A DNA stretch of 64,000 nt from Cyclobacterium sp. 1_MG-2023 (GTDB taxonomy: Bacteria > Bacteroidota > Bacteroidia > Cytophagales > Cyclobacteriaceae), in NCBI RefSeq assembly GCF_030546805.1, contig NZ_JAUOPC010000014.1, forward strand, positions 62,001 through 126,000. The letters run 5' to 3'. A model generated the notes under the pieces. It searched no databases. It was not told the origin of the DNA and was given only the letters and a program-made list of their open reading frames with translations. Numbering within the stretch: the stretch's first letter is position 1; the number at the start of each line of letters is the position of its first letter. A program made the position numbers and the translations under genes. This document shows, piece by piece, positions 53,786-62,241 of this stretch.

Positions 53786-55855
53786 ATGGTGAAGTTACCC
53801 CAAATACAAAGAGGAAAAATATACATCCTCCTGGCTGTCCTATCTTGGATGGGTTTGCTGCTGGTCAATTTGATCAGGGTATTTGGGGAAATCAACCAAA
53901 TGGAAGGGGTCATTAGCAAGGAAATCACATGGGTCCTTGAAATTCTATTTTTTATATGGCTATACATCTATTTCAATGATTCAATTAAGAAAAATGAAAA
54001 TCGAAATTTTATTGATTTTATTTGGAGGCCCGCATCCACAGGTTTAATAGCTACAGGTACGTCTTTTCTCATTATTTTCTTTTATTATCTCCTGGGGGAT
54101 TCGAGACTGTCGAAAGATCTCCTTTTGATGAATTTCTTCTATCATGTGAATTTCGCCGTGGTTTCCATTTTTCTAATTTCCACAACCTTAAGTTGGAAGC
54201 ACCTTATTCTCTATCAAAAAAGCAAGGCCATTGTGCAGCAATGGCAAGCTTATGAGGTGATTTTACTAATCAGTATGTTCTTTGTGCTGATCAGCCAGGC
54301 CAGTTTCAATTATGGTTTTATGTTTGGATTGATCTTTTTGATCATCTATGGCGCCATACTTTCCATCAATTTAAAGTGGATTCCATACTTGACCTTCAGG
54401 GAAAAATGGAAATCCATTCTATTTATGGTGATTATTATTGCCTGCACGGTATACCTTTTCTTCCGTTTGGTTTCCTACACTCAACAAAACATCCATTTTG
54501 TTAACCTTTCTGAAAACCTCTTTCTCCTGGGACTTTTTGTGTTCGTGCTATTGTATGCAGTATTTAGCTTATTGGTGACATTATTTAACCTACCAACATC
54601 TTCGGTATTTGAACAAAAACTTACTGAGGCGATAAGCTTCCAAAAGCTTAGCCAATCTATTAAGCCGGGAGAAAATGAAGAGCAGGTATTGGATATTTTG
54701 ATGGACAGCTGCATGAGTGCAGCCTATGTAGATGCAGGTTGGCTGGAATTGCACCCTTCCGAGCCGGAAGAATCATCAAAAATTCAGTTACAAAAATTTA
54801 TTAGCAATGGCGAAAGGCAGGAGGTGCTGGAATTGTTAAGAAAAGTAGAGCCATTCGCCTCTTATTTAACCAAACGATCTGGGATAAAAAAGGAATACCT
54901 TTATGGGCAAATACCGCATGAAACCTACAAATCGGTGTTGCTACTTTCTGTTTCGGTAAATAAAAAATCCCTTGGAGACATTTTCCTATTGAAGGAAGTC
55001 AAGGATGGCTTCAACAAAGAAATGATTAATATTATCACAACCTTTGTTGGCCAAACCTCCATATCCATAGAAAATCACCGATTGCTAAATGAAGCCATCA
55101 AAAATGAGCGATACCGAGAAGAACTGGAAATTGCTCAAAGGGTACAAAGAAGTCTACTCCCTTCGGAATTACATCACAATAATAGTTTTGAGATTGATGG
55201 TTTCTCTGCCGCTGCAGATGAGGTAGGAGGCGATTATTATGAGACCTTTCGCTTTGATAATGAAAACTTTGCATTAATCATTGGGGATGTTTCCGGAAAA
55301 GGAACTTCTGCGGCATTCAATATGTCACAAATGAAAGGAGTGTTTCACAGTTTGGTACAATTAAATCTCTCCCCAAAAATCTTTTTATCCAAAGCCAACA
55401 GTGCCCTAAGCCGTTGTTTGGAAAAAAACAACTTTATAACTACTACGTATTACACCATCAACACTTCAATGAAAGAAATTCATTTTGCGCGAGCAGGACA
55501 TTGTCCTACCCTATTTTATTCGCAGGGAAAAGGTTGCTCTCGCTTTCTGAATATCAAAGGCATGGGGCTTGGAATAGTTAGAAATGAGGGATATGAAAAT
55601 TACTTGGAAGAGGGCTATTTGAAGTACCAACCGGGAGATGTTATGGTAATGTATACCGATGGAATAGTGGAAGCCAAAAATCAGGAAAATCAAGAATTTG
55701 GTTACGATAAATTAAGGCTTTTACTGGATCAATATAAGGCCTTATCGGCAAGAGAGATAAAAAGTAAGATTGTAGATGAAGTTTATGATTTCGTTGGTAG
55801 AGAGACCCTGCCGGATGACGATTATTCCATTTTGGTCATCAAATTTAATGCATAA
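53786..55855 (+). CDS. Membrane PP2C-type protein phosphatase with GAF domain (RsbU/SpoIIE-like)
   Basis: The 689-residue protein has seven or eight N-terminal membrane segments (residues 10-270), a GAF-like domain (about 285-425), a coiled-coil linker (ERYREELEIAQRVQRSLLPS) and a C-terminal SpoIIE-type PP2C domain. Metal-binding aspartates are in ADEVGGDYYE, LIIGDVSGKGTSAAFNMSQM, VMVMYTDGIVEAKN and the final PDDDYSILVIKF. In partner switching, such phosphatases dephosphorylate the STAS antagonist and release a regulator. The STAS and RsbW-like partners follow in the next two genes, 25 bp away. Confidence 0.92.
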   Translation: MVKLPQIQRGKIYILLAVLSWMGLLLVNLIRVFGEINQMEGVISKEITWVLEILFFIWLYIYFNDSIKKNENRNFIDFIWRPASTGLIATGTSFLIIFFYYLLGDSRLSKDLLLMNFFYHVNFAVVSIFLISTTLSWKHLILYQKSKAIVQQWQAYEVILLISMFFVLISQASFNYGFMFGLIFLIIYGAILSINLKWIPYLTFREKWKSILFMVIIIACTVYLFFRLVSYTQQNIHFVNLSENLFLLGLFVFVLLYAVFSLLVTLFNLPTSSVFEQKLTEAISFQKLSQSIKPGENEEQVLDILMDSCMSAAYVDAGWLELHPSEPEESSKIQLQKFISNGERQEVLELLRKVEPFASYLTKRSGIKKEYLYGQIPHETYKSVLLLSVSVNKKSLGDIFLLKEVKDGFNKEMINIITTFVGQTSISIENHRLLNEAIKNERYREELEIAQRVQRSLLPSELHHNNSFEIDGFSAAADEVGGDYYETFRFDNENFALIIGDVSGKGTSAAFNMSQMKGVFHSLVQLNLSPKIFLSKANSALSRCLEKNNFITTTYYTINTSMKEIHFARAGHCPTLFYSQGKGCSRFLNIKGMGLGIVRNEGYENYLEEGYLKYQPGDVMVMYTDGIVEAKNQENQEFGYDKLRLLLDQYKALSAREIKSKIVDEVYDFVGRETLPDDDYSILVIKFNA

Positions 55856-55880
55856 ACTTATAATAGCTTAAAACGTATAA

Positions 55881-56231
55881 TTGAATATGTTAACTATAAA
55901 TAAGACGGCTGAAAAAAGCCATATAACAATTGCCCTGCAAGGAGAAGTGGATGCCAGCAATTCAGTAGAGCTGGATGAGGTGATACAGGAGGCTTTAGAT
56001 GACAACATCAAGAATATATTGGTGGATGGCACTGATCTCCAATATATATCCTCTGCAGGTTTGGGCGTGTTCATGTCCTATTTGGAGGATTTTAATGAAC
56101 ACAACATCTTATTTATAATTTATGGTTTAAATGAGAAGGTCATGAACGTCTTTCATATCCTTGGTCTTGACCAATTGATTACGATAATAGACAGCCGGGA
56201 AGAAGCCGAAAAATTAGTCCATGAAGCATGA
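55881..56231 (+). CDS. STAS-domain anti-sigma-factor antagonist
   Basis: The 116-residue protein is a single STAS domain (ITIALQGEVDASNSVELDEV, then IKNILVDGTDLQYISSAGLG). The phosphorylatable serine is one of the pair in YISSAGLG. Phosphorylation by the RsbW-like kinase and dephosphorylation by the PP2C enzyme would set its binding state. It sits between those two genes and overlaps the kinase gene by 11 bases. Confidence 0.92.
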   Translation: MNMLTINKTAEKSHITIALQGEVDASNSVELDEVIQEALDDNIKNILVDGTDLQYISSAGLGVFMSYLEDFNEHNILFIIYGLNEKVMNVFHILGLDQLITIIDSREEAEKLVHEA

Positions 56232-56637
56232 ATTAAAGTTATATTGTGAAAAAAGTCGGCTGTCGGAATTAAGAACATTTATTACAGAAGTTCTCTCCAC
56301 AACTAGCTTAAATGATATCAGCCAGAATCAATTGATATTGGCTGTGGAGGAAGTATGTGCCAATCTTATCATCCATTCTCATGATTGTAACCCAAATAGT
56401 TATATCTCACTCAAGGTTAGACTAAGCGATGACAATATCGTCTTTGAGATCAGGGACTCAGGAAAAGCTTTTGACTTAAAAAAATACAAGTCTCCGGAGG
56501 TCAATTCGGTAGTTAAAGAAAAACGAAAAGGAGGGCTGGGTTTACTGTTGGTAAGGAAAATAATGGATAAAATAGAATTTGAGACCAACCATTCTATCAA
56601 TACCTGCCGCCTGATAAAAAAACTCAATTCCAAATAA
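56221..56637 (+). CDS. Anti-sigma regulatory factor / RsbW-like serine kinase
   Basis: The 138-residue protein is a single GHKL ATPase domain: N box LAVEEVCANLIIHSHD, G1 EIRDSGKAFDL and G2 GGLGLLLVRKIMDKIEFETN. Size and motifs match RsbW/SpoIIAB-type kinases rather than two-component kinases. It would phosphorylate the STAS protein just upstream and sequester an unknown target. No sigma factor gene lies in the window, so the final output is open. Confidence 0.9.
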   Translation: MKHELKLYCEKSRLSELRTFITEVLSTTSLNDISQNQLILAVEEVCANLIIHSHDCNPNSYISLKVRLSDDNIVFEIRDSGKAFDLKKYKSPEVNSVVKEKRKGGLGLLLVRKIMDKIEFETNHSINTCRLIKKLNSK

Positions 56638-56726
56638 ATGTTAAATCCCTTCACTTATCCGGGGCAACAACCCAAATTGTGGGGTAAAATTTGTAACATT
56701 GCAGATTAAATTGTTCCAATTGTCCT

Positions 56727-58736
56727 ATGAATTTGAAGCATATATATTTCCTTTTGGTAGGAATTTTATTTGCAAGTGCCTCTCCGGTTCCTGATCTAAT
56801 CAAGGAAACAAATCTACCGTCGGACTATCTTTTAAAAATTAATGATGAGGCCTCTTATTCTGAAGAATTTTTATACGTACTAAATAAAAACCGACAACAA
56901 GAGGACAGGCCGATCAGCAAGGAGGATTTTGATCAAAATTTTGAACTGTTTGTTGATTACAAATTAAAAGTGAAACATGCCATGGATTTGGGCATGCACC
57001 AAACAGAAGCTTTTAAAGATGAATTCGCTGCTTTTAAGGAGGAGTTGAAAAAACCCTATCTTCTGGAAAATTCCCTGACTGAAGGTGAATTAAGGAAAGC
57101 CTACAGCAGAATGCAAGAAATTGTAAAGGCCAGTCATATACTTTTCAAGTTTCCTCAAAACGCATCTAAAGACGATTCTATAGCCGTCTATAAAATGGCA
57201 ATGAAAGTTAAGGCCGAAGCGGAAGCAGGTGCTGATTTCCACCAACTGGCGGCAGCTTATTCTGAAGATCCTTCTGCGAGCAGTAATAAAGGAGACCTTG
57301 GATATTTTACTGCCTTGCAAATGGTCTTGCCCTTTGAAGAAGCAGCCTACAATTTAAACCCCGGAGAAATATCTGATCCTGTCATAACTGATTATGGTTA
57401 TCATATTATCAAACTGGAAGACCGCAGACCCAACCCCGGACAACTCCATGTTTCACACCTTTTGATTCGTTCAGGAGAAAATAAAGAAGATCAGGAAGAC
57501 CAAATTGCGCGAAATAAAATCAACCAAATACATCAATCCCTTCTTGCAGAGCCATCTATATGGCCCGAGTTAGTGAATACCTATTCTGAAGATGATGCCA
57601 GCAAAGCGAATAAAGGAATGATTCCATGGTTTGGAGTGGGTTCCTTAGTCCCTGAATTTGAACAGGCGGCCTTCTCATTAAAAAAGAAGGGTGATTTCTC
57701 AGCCCCTGTGAAGACAAATTATGGTTACCATATCATTCGTCTGGAAGGTTTCAAACCGGTACCGCCCTTTGAGGAGGTTCTTCCTAAAATCAAGTCTAGT
57801 ATTCTGAGAGACAGCAGGTCAAAAATGATTCAAGAGCAAGTTTTGGCGATGCAAAAAGCTAAGTTTAAAGCAGTTGAAAATCGGCCACTAATCGCTAATC
57901 TTAAAGCTACCTTTACCAAATTAAAGGGAAGCCCTAATGCTGAACTTTATAAAGCCTTGGAGGCACTGAGCAAAACTAGTATACATCCAATTATTCAATC
58001 CGATTGGAAAGAGGCAACCTTGGGAGATTTTATCGAATTTATTAAAAATTCAGACCCAAAGGGGGGCAATTTTCTTAAGGCTAATTTTGATAAGGTTTAT
58101 GCCGATTTTACTACCCACCTTTTCTCCAAATGGGAAGAAGAGTACATTTATGAAAACAACTTAGAATACCGGCAATTAGTCAATGAATACAAGCATGGCA
58201 TGTTGTTATTTGAGTTGATGAACAATGAAGTTTGGCAAAAAGCTTTGGAAGACAGTGCGGGACAGATGGCCTATTTTGAAAATAACAGGGATCAATACCT
58301 TTGGAAAAAACGAGTAAAAGCACTAGTACTCCATTCAAAGAATGGACAGGATCTATCAGAAGTTGCCAATTGGCTAAAGGAAAAATCGCTTACAGAGGGC
58401 TTATCCAATGAACTAAACGTGAAATTCCTAGAAAAGAATCCATTGCTTTTTACTGTAAATCAAAAAATTTACGAAATAGATAAAAATGAATTGTTTACCG
58501 GGCTAGATTTAGAGCAAAGGTTTCATGAGCTGAAACGAAATAATGAAAGCATTCTACTCGTTTTAGGAGAAACCTTGCCTGCCAGGCAAAAGCAATTTGG
58601 AGAAACTCGAGGAAAGTTAATTCAGGATTACCAACAGTTTTTAGAAAAACAATTACTTACTGAACTTAAACAAAATTATAACATCCAGATCAATGAGGAT
58701 GAGAAGGAAAAAATATATCGATCACTTGTTCAATAA
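56727..58736 (+). CDS. Periplasmic peptidyl-prolyl isomerase with two parvulin domains
   Basis: The 669-residue protein starts with a signal peptide (IYFLLVGILFASASPVP). It has a SurA-N-like helical part, two PpiC rotamase domains at about residues 130-235 (VKASHILFKF, NKGDLGYFTALQMVLPFEEA, YGYHIIKLEDRRP) and 240-345 (LHVSHLLIRSG, NKGMIPWFGVGSLVPEFEQA, YGYHIIRLEGF), and a long C-terminal helical region of unknown role. It probably aids folding of outer-membrane proteins. It opens a three-gene chaperone run, overlapping the next gene by 44 bases. Confidence 0.92.
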   Translation: MNLKHIYFLLVGILFASASPVPDLIKETNLPSDYLLKINDEASYSEEFLYVLNKNRQQEDRPISKEDFDQNFELFVDYKLKVKHAMDLGMHQTEAFKDEFAAFKEELKKPYLLENSLTEGELRKAYSRMQEIVKASHILFKFPQNASKDDSIAVYKMAMKVKAEAEAGADFHQLAAAYSEDPSASSNKGDLGYFTALQMVLPFEEAAYNLNPGEISDPVITDYGYHIIKLEDRRPNPGQLHVSHLLIRSGENKEDQEDQIARNKINQIHQSLLAEPSIWPELVNTYSEDDASKANKGMIPWFGVGSLVPEFEQAAFSLKKKGDFSAPVKTNYGYHIIRLEGFKPVPPFEEVLPKIKSSILRDSRSKMIQEQVLAMQKAKFKAVENRPLIANLKATFTKLKGSPNAELYKALEALSKTSIHPIIQSDWKEATLGDFIEFIKNSDPKGGNFLKANFDKVYADFTTHLFSKWEEEYIYENNLEYRQLVNEYKHGMLLFELMNNEVWQKALEDSAGQMAYFENNRDQYLWKKRVKALVLHSKNGQDLSEVANWLKEKSLTEGLSNELNVKFLEKNPLLFTVNQKIYEIDKNELFTGLDLEQRFHELKRNNESILLVLGETLPARQKQFGETRGKLIQDYQQFLEKQLLTELKQNYNIQINEDEKEKIYRSLVQ

Positions 58737-59595
58737 ATCATTGCTGGCCGCAAGCCTTATGCTTTTCATGTCTTCTTGTGATTTATTCAAGATGAAAAAT
58801 GAGGAAGAAGACCCGGACAATATGATTGTGGCTACGGTAGGTAATGCAAATCTGTACCATTCAGATATTGACCATATTAGCAGAGAGATGTCTCCCGATC
58901 TAGATTCTGCGGAACTGGTCAACCGATACATTCAAAGCTGGGTAAAGAAGCAGTTGGTAATCAAAGAGGCGGGTCAAAACTTAACCATAAATGAGGCTGA
59001 GATAAACAGAAAACTGCTGGACTATAGGTATGCCCTAATCGCTTATGAGTATGAAAAAAACTACGTGGAAGAAGAATTGAATAAAGAGGTTACCCAAGCA
59101 GAAATAGAAGAGTATTACCAAAACAACAATAAAAACTTCGCTTTAAAGGAAATCATTGTCCGAACAAACTTTGTGAAGCTTGAAAAAGATTTGCCACAAA
59201 GACGACAGTTGGAGCGTTTGCTCAATAGTGATGAGGAAAGCAAAAAACAAGAACTTAAAGATTTTGCCATCCGGTATGCAAACAATTATTTTATGGAAGA
59301 CTCCACTTGGATCAACTTTGACGATATAATTTTAAATACACCATTAACCAAAAATAACAATCATGTACAATTGATCAGAAATGAAAAATTGATCCATGTG
59401 GATGACGAAACTTATGCCTATTATTTTAAAATTTTGGAATACAGGTTACAAGACCAGGTCCCACCCTTGGAGTTTGTGAAGGATGAGATTTCCAAGATTA
59501 TTGTTAATAAAAGGAGAGCAGAAATAGCCGAAAAATTAAAAAGAGATATTTACAACAATGCACTTAAAAACAATGAGTTTACCATATATGAATAA
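58693..59595 (+). CDS. SurA-N-like lipoprotein without isomerase domain
   Basis: The 300-residue protein begins MRMRRKKYIDHLF, then a hydrophobic stretch and lipobox FMSSC, so it is a predicted lipoprotein. The following helical sequence (VATVGNANLYHSDIDHIS, VNRYIQSWVKKQLVIKEAG) is like the N-domain of SurA/PpiD, and the rest is strongly charged and helical, ending in a domain that lacks parvulin motifs. It probably binds unfolded outer-membrane proteins without isomerase activity. Its start overlaps the preceding gene by 44 bases and its end overlaps the next by 8. Confidence 0.82.
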   Translation: MRMRRKKYIDHLFNKSLLAASLMLFMSSCDLFKMKNEEEDPDNMIVATVGNANLYHSDIDHISREMSPDLDSAELVNRYIQSWVKKQLVIKEAGQNLTINEAEINRKLLDYRYALIAYEYEKNYVEEELNKEVTQAEIEEYYQNNNKNFALKEIIVRTNFVKLEKDLPQRRQLERLLNSDEESKKQELKDFAIRYANNYFMEDSTWINFDDIILNTPLTKNNNHVQLIRNEKLIHVDDETYAYYFKILEYRLQDQVPPLEFVKDEISKIIVNKRRAEIAEKLKRDIYNNALKNNEFTIYE

Positions 59596-61006
59596 ATGGA
59601 CCAAAAACCTTAGCTTATTCTTACTGCTCAGTCTTTCCATGTTTCAGCTTGTATTGGCCCAAGACACAAGCGATGCGGCCGAAACGGATGAAAAAAAGCA
59701 GGAAAAAAAGCCTAGTGGACAAGTACTAGACAAAATTATCGCCAAAGTTGATAACTATATCATATTGGAGTCTGACCTGCAGAAGGCATATTTGGAGGCC
59801 TCTTCCCAAGCCCAACAGGGTTTTGAAGCGCCTACCAAATGTCAGGTGTTTGAATCCCTTCTAATCAATAAGATGATGATGGCGAAAGCAGAAATTGATT
59901 CGGTAATCGTCTCAGATGCCGAGGTCATTATTCAGACAGATCAGCGGTTCAATATGGTTCTCCAGCAGTTTGGAGGAGATGAAGAAATGTTGATTGAGAA
60001 TTATGGTAAAACCGGAGACCAATTAAAAAGTGAAATCCAGGATGCTGTTAAAGAACAATTGGTCGTAGGAAAAATGCAGGGGGTAATCACTGAAGGCCTT
60101 CAGGTATCTCCCAACGATGTAAGAAAGTTTTACAATTCTATACCAAAAGACTCACTGCCATTTTTCTCTTCAGAAGTGGTCGTAGGGCAGATCGTAAAAA
60201 AACCGGAAGTTAGCCAAGTCGAAAAGGACAAAGTTTATAATAAATTGGCTGAGATAAAGGCGAAAATTTTAAGTGGAGAAGCTGATTTTGCTACCATGGC
60301 AAGACAATATTCTGAAGGTCCCTCCGGCCCACAGGGGGGTGACCTTGGATTTTTTAAGAGAGGTGAACTTGCTCCTCAGTATGAGGCTACAGCCTTTGAA
60401 TTGAAGCAAGGAGAAATCTCTGATCCTGTTGAGACGGTTTTTGGTATCCATTTAATTCAACTACTTGAACGAAGAGGAAACACTTTCAATTCCCGACATA
60501 TATTGATCAGGCCAACTCCTTCTGAAGAAGATCTTCTTAAAGCAGAACGAGAATTGGATAGCCTCAGGCAGGAGATTGTAGATGGGAATATTGAATTTGC
60601 GAAAGCGGCCAAAGAAAATTCAGACGATAGAGAAACTTCAGATGCAGGTGGTTTTTTTACTGACCCTGCTACAGGTTCCAACCGACTGACTTCTAGGACG
60701 CTTGAAGACCCTATCCTCTTTTTCACCTTAGACAGTATGGAAATAGGTGACATCACCCCCACAATCAGATTTGATGATGTGGATCAAAGAGGCCAATCGG
60801 AGCCCGGAGTAAGGATTTTGTATTACAAAAACCGTTACCCTGCCCACAGGGCCAATATTTCTGATGATTACGAAAAGCTAAAAGAAGCAGCAAGAAGGAA
60901 AAAAGAAGAAGAAATTCTTGCCAATTGGTTTGTTTTAGCCAAAGAAGAGGTCTTTATAGATATCGACCCAGCCTACGATAATTGTAATGTGTTGCAAGAA
61001 AAGTAA
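59588..61006 (+). CDS. SurA-like periplasmic chaperone / peptidyl-prolyl isomerase
   Basis: The 472-residue protein has a signal peptide (MNKWTKNLSLFLLLSLSMFQ, ending VLAQ), a SurA N-domain (VLDKIIAKVDNYIILESDLQ) and two parvulin domains: residues about 195-300 (GPQGGDLGFFKRGELAPQYE, EISDPVETVFGIHLIQLLE) and 305-410 (NSRHILIRPTPSEEDLLKAE), the second degenerate. The likely start is the ATG at 59588 rather than one 30 bases earlier. It would escort outer-membrane proteins through the periplasm. A strong terminator follows, so it ends the three-gene unit. Confidence 0.92.
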   Translation: MNKWTKNLSLFLLLSLSMFQLVLAQDTSDAAETDEKKQEKKPSGQVLDKIIAKVDNYIILESDLQKAYLEASSQAQQGFEAPTKCQVFESLLINKMMMAKAEIDSVIVSDAEVIIQTDQRFNMVLQQFGGDEEMLIENYGKTGDQLKSEIQDAVKEQLVVGKMQGVITEGLQVSPNDVRKFYNSIPKDSLPFFSSEVVVGQIVKKPEVSQVEKDKVYNKLAEIKAKILSGEADFATMARQYSEGPSGPQGGDLGFFKRGELAPQYEATAFELKQGEISDPVETVFGIHLIQLLERRGNTFNSRHILIRPTPSEEDLLKAERELDSLRQEIVDGNIEFAKAAKENSDDRETSDAGGFFTDPATGSNRLTSRTLEDPILFFTLDSMEIGDITPTIRFDDVDQRGQSEPGVRILYYKNRYPAHRANISDDYEKLKEAARRKKEEEILANWFVLAKEEVFIDIDPAYDNCNVLQEK

Positions 61007-61023
61007 AAGTAAAAGCTCACTTG

Positions 61024-61060
61024 AAAATGCTTCCTAATAAACTTAGGAAGCATTTTTTTT
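61024..61060 (+). terminator. Rho-independent terminator of the SurA-like operon
   Basis: A perfect 14-bp stem (AAAATGCTTCCTAA with TTAGGAAGCATTTT) around a 5-base loop runs into a T8 tract. It starts 18 bases after the stop codon. Confidence 0.93.
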
Positions 61061-61075
61061 GTACTTTTTATAAGT

Positions 61076-61157
61076 GTCGTCAGTGAGGACACTGACGACG
61101 GCTTCGTTCGCCCCCGTGCGTGTCTCCACTCACGGGTTATCATTATAATTAAAATCG
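61076..61157. repeat. REP-like repeat unit upstream of the RAYT gene
   Basis: Hairpin A is at 61076-61099: arms GTCGTCAGTG and CACTGACGAC, loop AGGA. Hairpin B is at 61113-61136: CCCGTG and CACGGG enclosing a loop close to the TGTCCCCACT tip seen in other copies. A conserved tail (GGGTTATCATTATAATTAAA, then ATCG) follows to 61157. The last 32 bases (61126-61157) are identical to 62130-62161 on the other side of the transposase gene. A degenerate half of hairpin A follows near 61166-61176. Confidence 0.85.
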
Positions 61158-61306
61158 CCATTGACCACACTGACGAATACTGGTTCTGGTTCTTTAGCCC
61201 TTTGACAATAGAAACGCTGATAAAAGCGAGCTCTTAACCTAAGAAATATCCCACATTGTTATTAATTTACAGTTGCACATTTTAATTTAGATGGAAACTA
61301 AGTGTC

Positions 61307-61828
61307 ATGGAACTAGGTAGGATATATTTTTTCACAGTAACCATTCGTGATTGGATCCCTTTGCTCGCAGCAAAAAAACCCAAAGAAGTGATTCTATCTA
61401 GCTTAAAATACCTCAGCGAAAAAGGACTCATCAAGGTTTATGGTTTCATAATCATGCCCAACCACATATATTTTATTTGGGAGTTGATTGAAATGAATGG
61501 AAAGGAAATGCCTCATGCAAGTTTTTTAAAATTCACAAGCCATAGGTTTTTAAAAGACCTCAAGAAAGATAATCCTCAATTTTTATCAAGATTCGAAGTG
61601 GGGGATCAACATAGATCCCATAATTTCTGGCAAAGAGATTCTCTTCCAATTGAGATAATTAACCCATTAGTAGTTTTCCAAAAATTGGAATATATCCATC
61701 ACAATCCATGCAAAGGAAAGTGGATGTTGGTCGATGACCCGGTTGATTACAGGTTTTCGTCTTATGAGTTTTATGAAAAAGGAATAGACAGGTATGGTTT
61801 TTTGATTCATATTGGAGAAAGGATCTAA
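61307..61828 (+). CDS. REP-associated Y1-type transposase (RAYT-like), HUH changed to HxY
   Basis: The 173-residue protein is of the IS200/RAYT Y1 family common in Bacteroidota: GRIYFFTVTIRDWIPLLAAK, MPNHIYFIWELIEM, NFWQRDSLPIEIINPLVVFQ, then KLEYIHHNP with the probable catalytic Tyr129, and YRFSSYEFYEKG at the end. The HUH motif should read H-hydrophobic-H (MPNHIHLIW-type); here it is His53-Ile-Tyr55, from codon TAT. That would weaken divalent metal binding, so the enzyme may be inactive or altered. Apart from that it is intact. It is flanked on both sides by REP-like hairpins, as expected of a single-copy RAYT that mobilises or maintains REPs. Confidence 0.87.
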   Translation: MELGRIYFFTVTIRDWIPLLAAKKPKEVILSSLKYLSEKGLIKVYGFIIMPNHIYFIWELIEMNGKEMPHASFLKFTSHRFLKDLKKDNPQFLSRFEVGDQHRSHNFWQRDSLPIEIINPLVVFQKLEYIHHNPCKGKWMLVDDPVDYRFSSYEFYEKGIDRYGFLIHIGERI

Positions 61829-61894
61829 GGACTATCACCTTTTGAAAAGGCGTATAGCAACGTTGGGGACCGCTGTGAACCACTCTTATTTATT

Positions 61895-62206
61895 AGTGGG
61901 GACACTGACGACGGCGAGAGGACACTGACGACGGCTTCTTTCGCCCCCGTGTGTATCTCCATTCCGGGATATCATCATGATAAAAATCGTCAGTAGGGAT
62001 CCTGACGACCACCGATTCTTTTCGCCCCCGTGAATGTCCCCTCTCACGGGCTATACATCATAATAAGAATCGCCAATGAGGACTTGACAACGGCGGGTTC
62101 CGGTTCTTTCTTCGCCCCCGTGAGTGTCCCCACTCACGGGTTATCATTATAATTAAAATCGTCAGTGGGGACACTGACGACGGCGGGAGAACACTGACGA
62201 CGGCGG
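61895..62206. repeat. REP-like array downstream of the RAYT gene (hairpins A and B alternating)
   Basis: Hairpin A copies or remnants lie at 61895-61915 and 61919-61935 (right arms only), 61989-62009 (imperfect), 62069-62093 (degraded), 62159-62180 (perfect; arms TCGTCAGTG and CACTGACGA, loop GGGA) and 62191-62206 (right arm). Hairpin B copies lie at 61946-61968 (degraded), 62027-62050 (good) and 62117-62140 (perfect; arms CCCGTGAGTG and CACTCACGGG, loop TCCC). Unit spacing between the conserved CGCCCCCGTG starts is about 81 and 90 bases. Each unit links A to B by a pyrimidine-rich TTC...TTCGCC spacer. Confidence 0.87.
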
Positions 62207-62241
62207 GAAAGACAGACTATTTAAAAAGCCTACAGGAAATA

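Noticed and set aside
61895-62206. CRISPR array
   Set aside because: Spacing is irregular, the repeats themselves form two alternating hairpins with decaying copies, there are no unique spacers of constant length and no cas genes; a REP array beside a RAYT gene explains it better.
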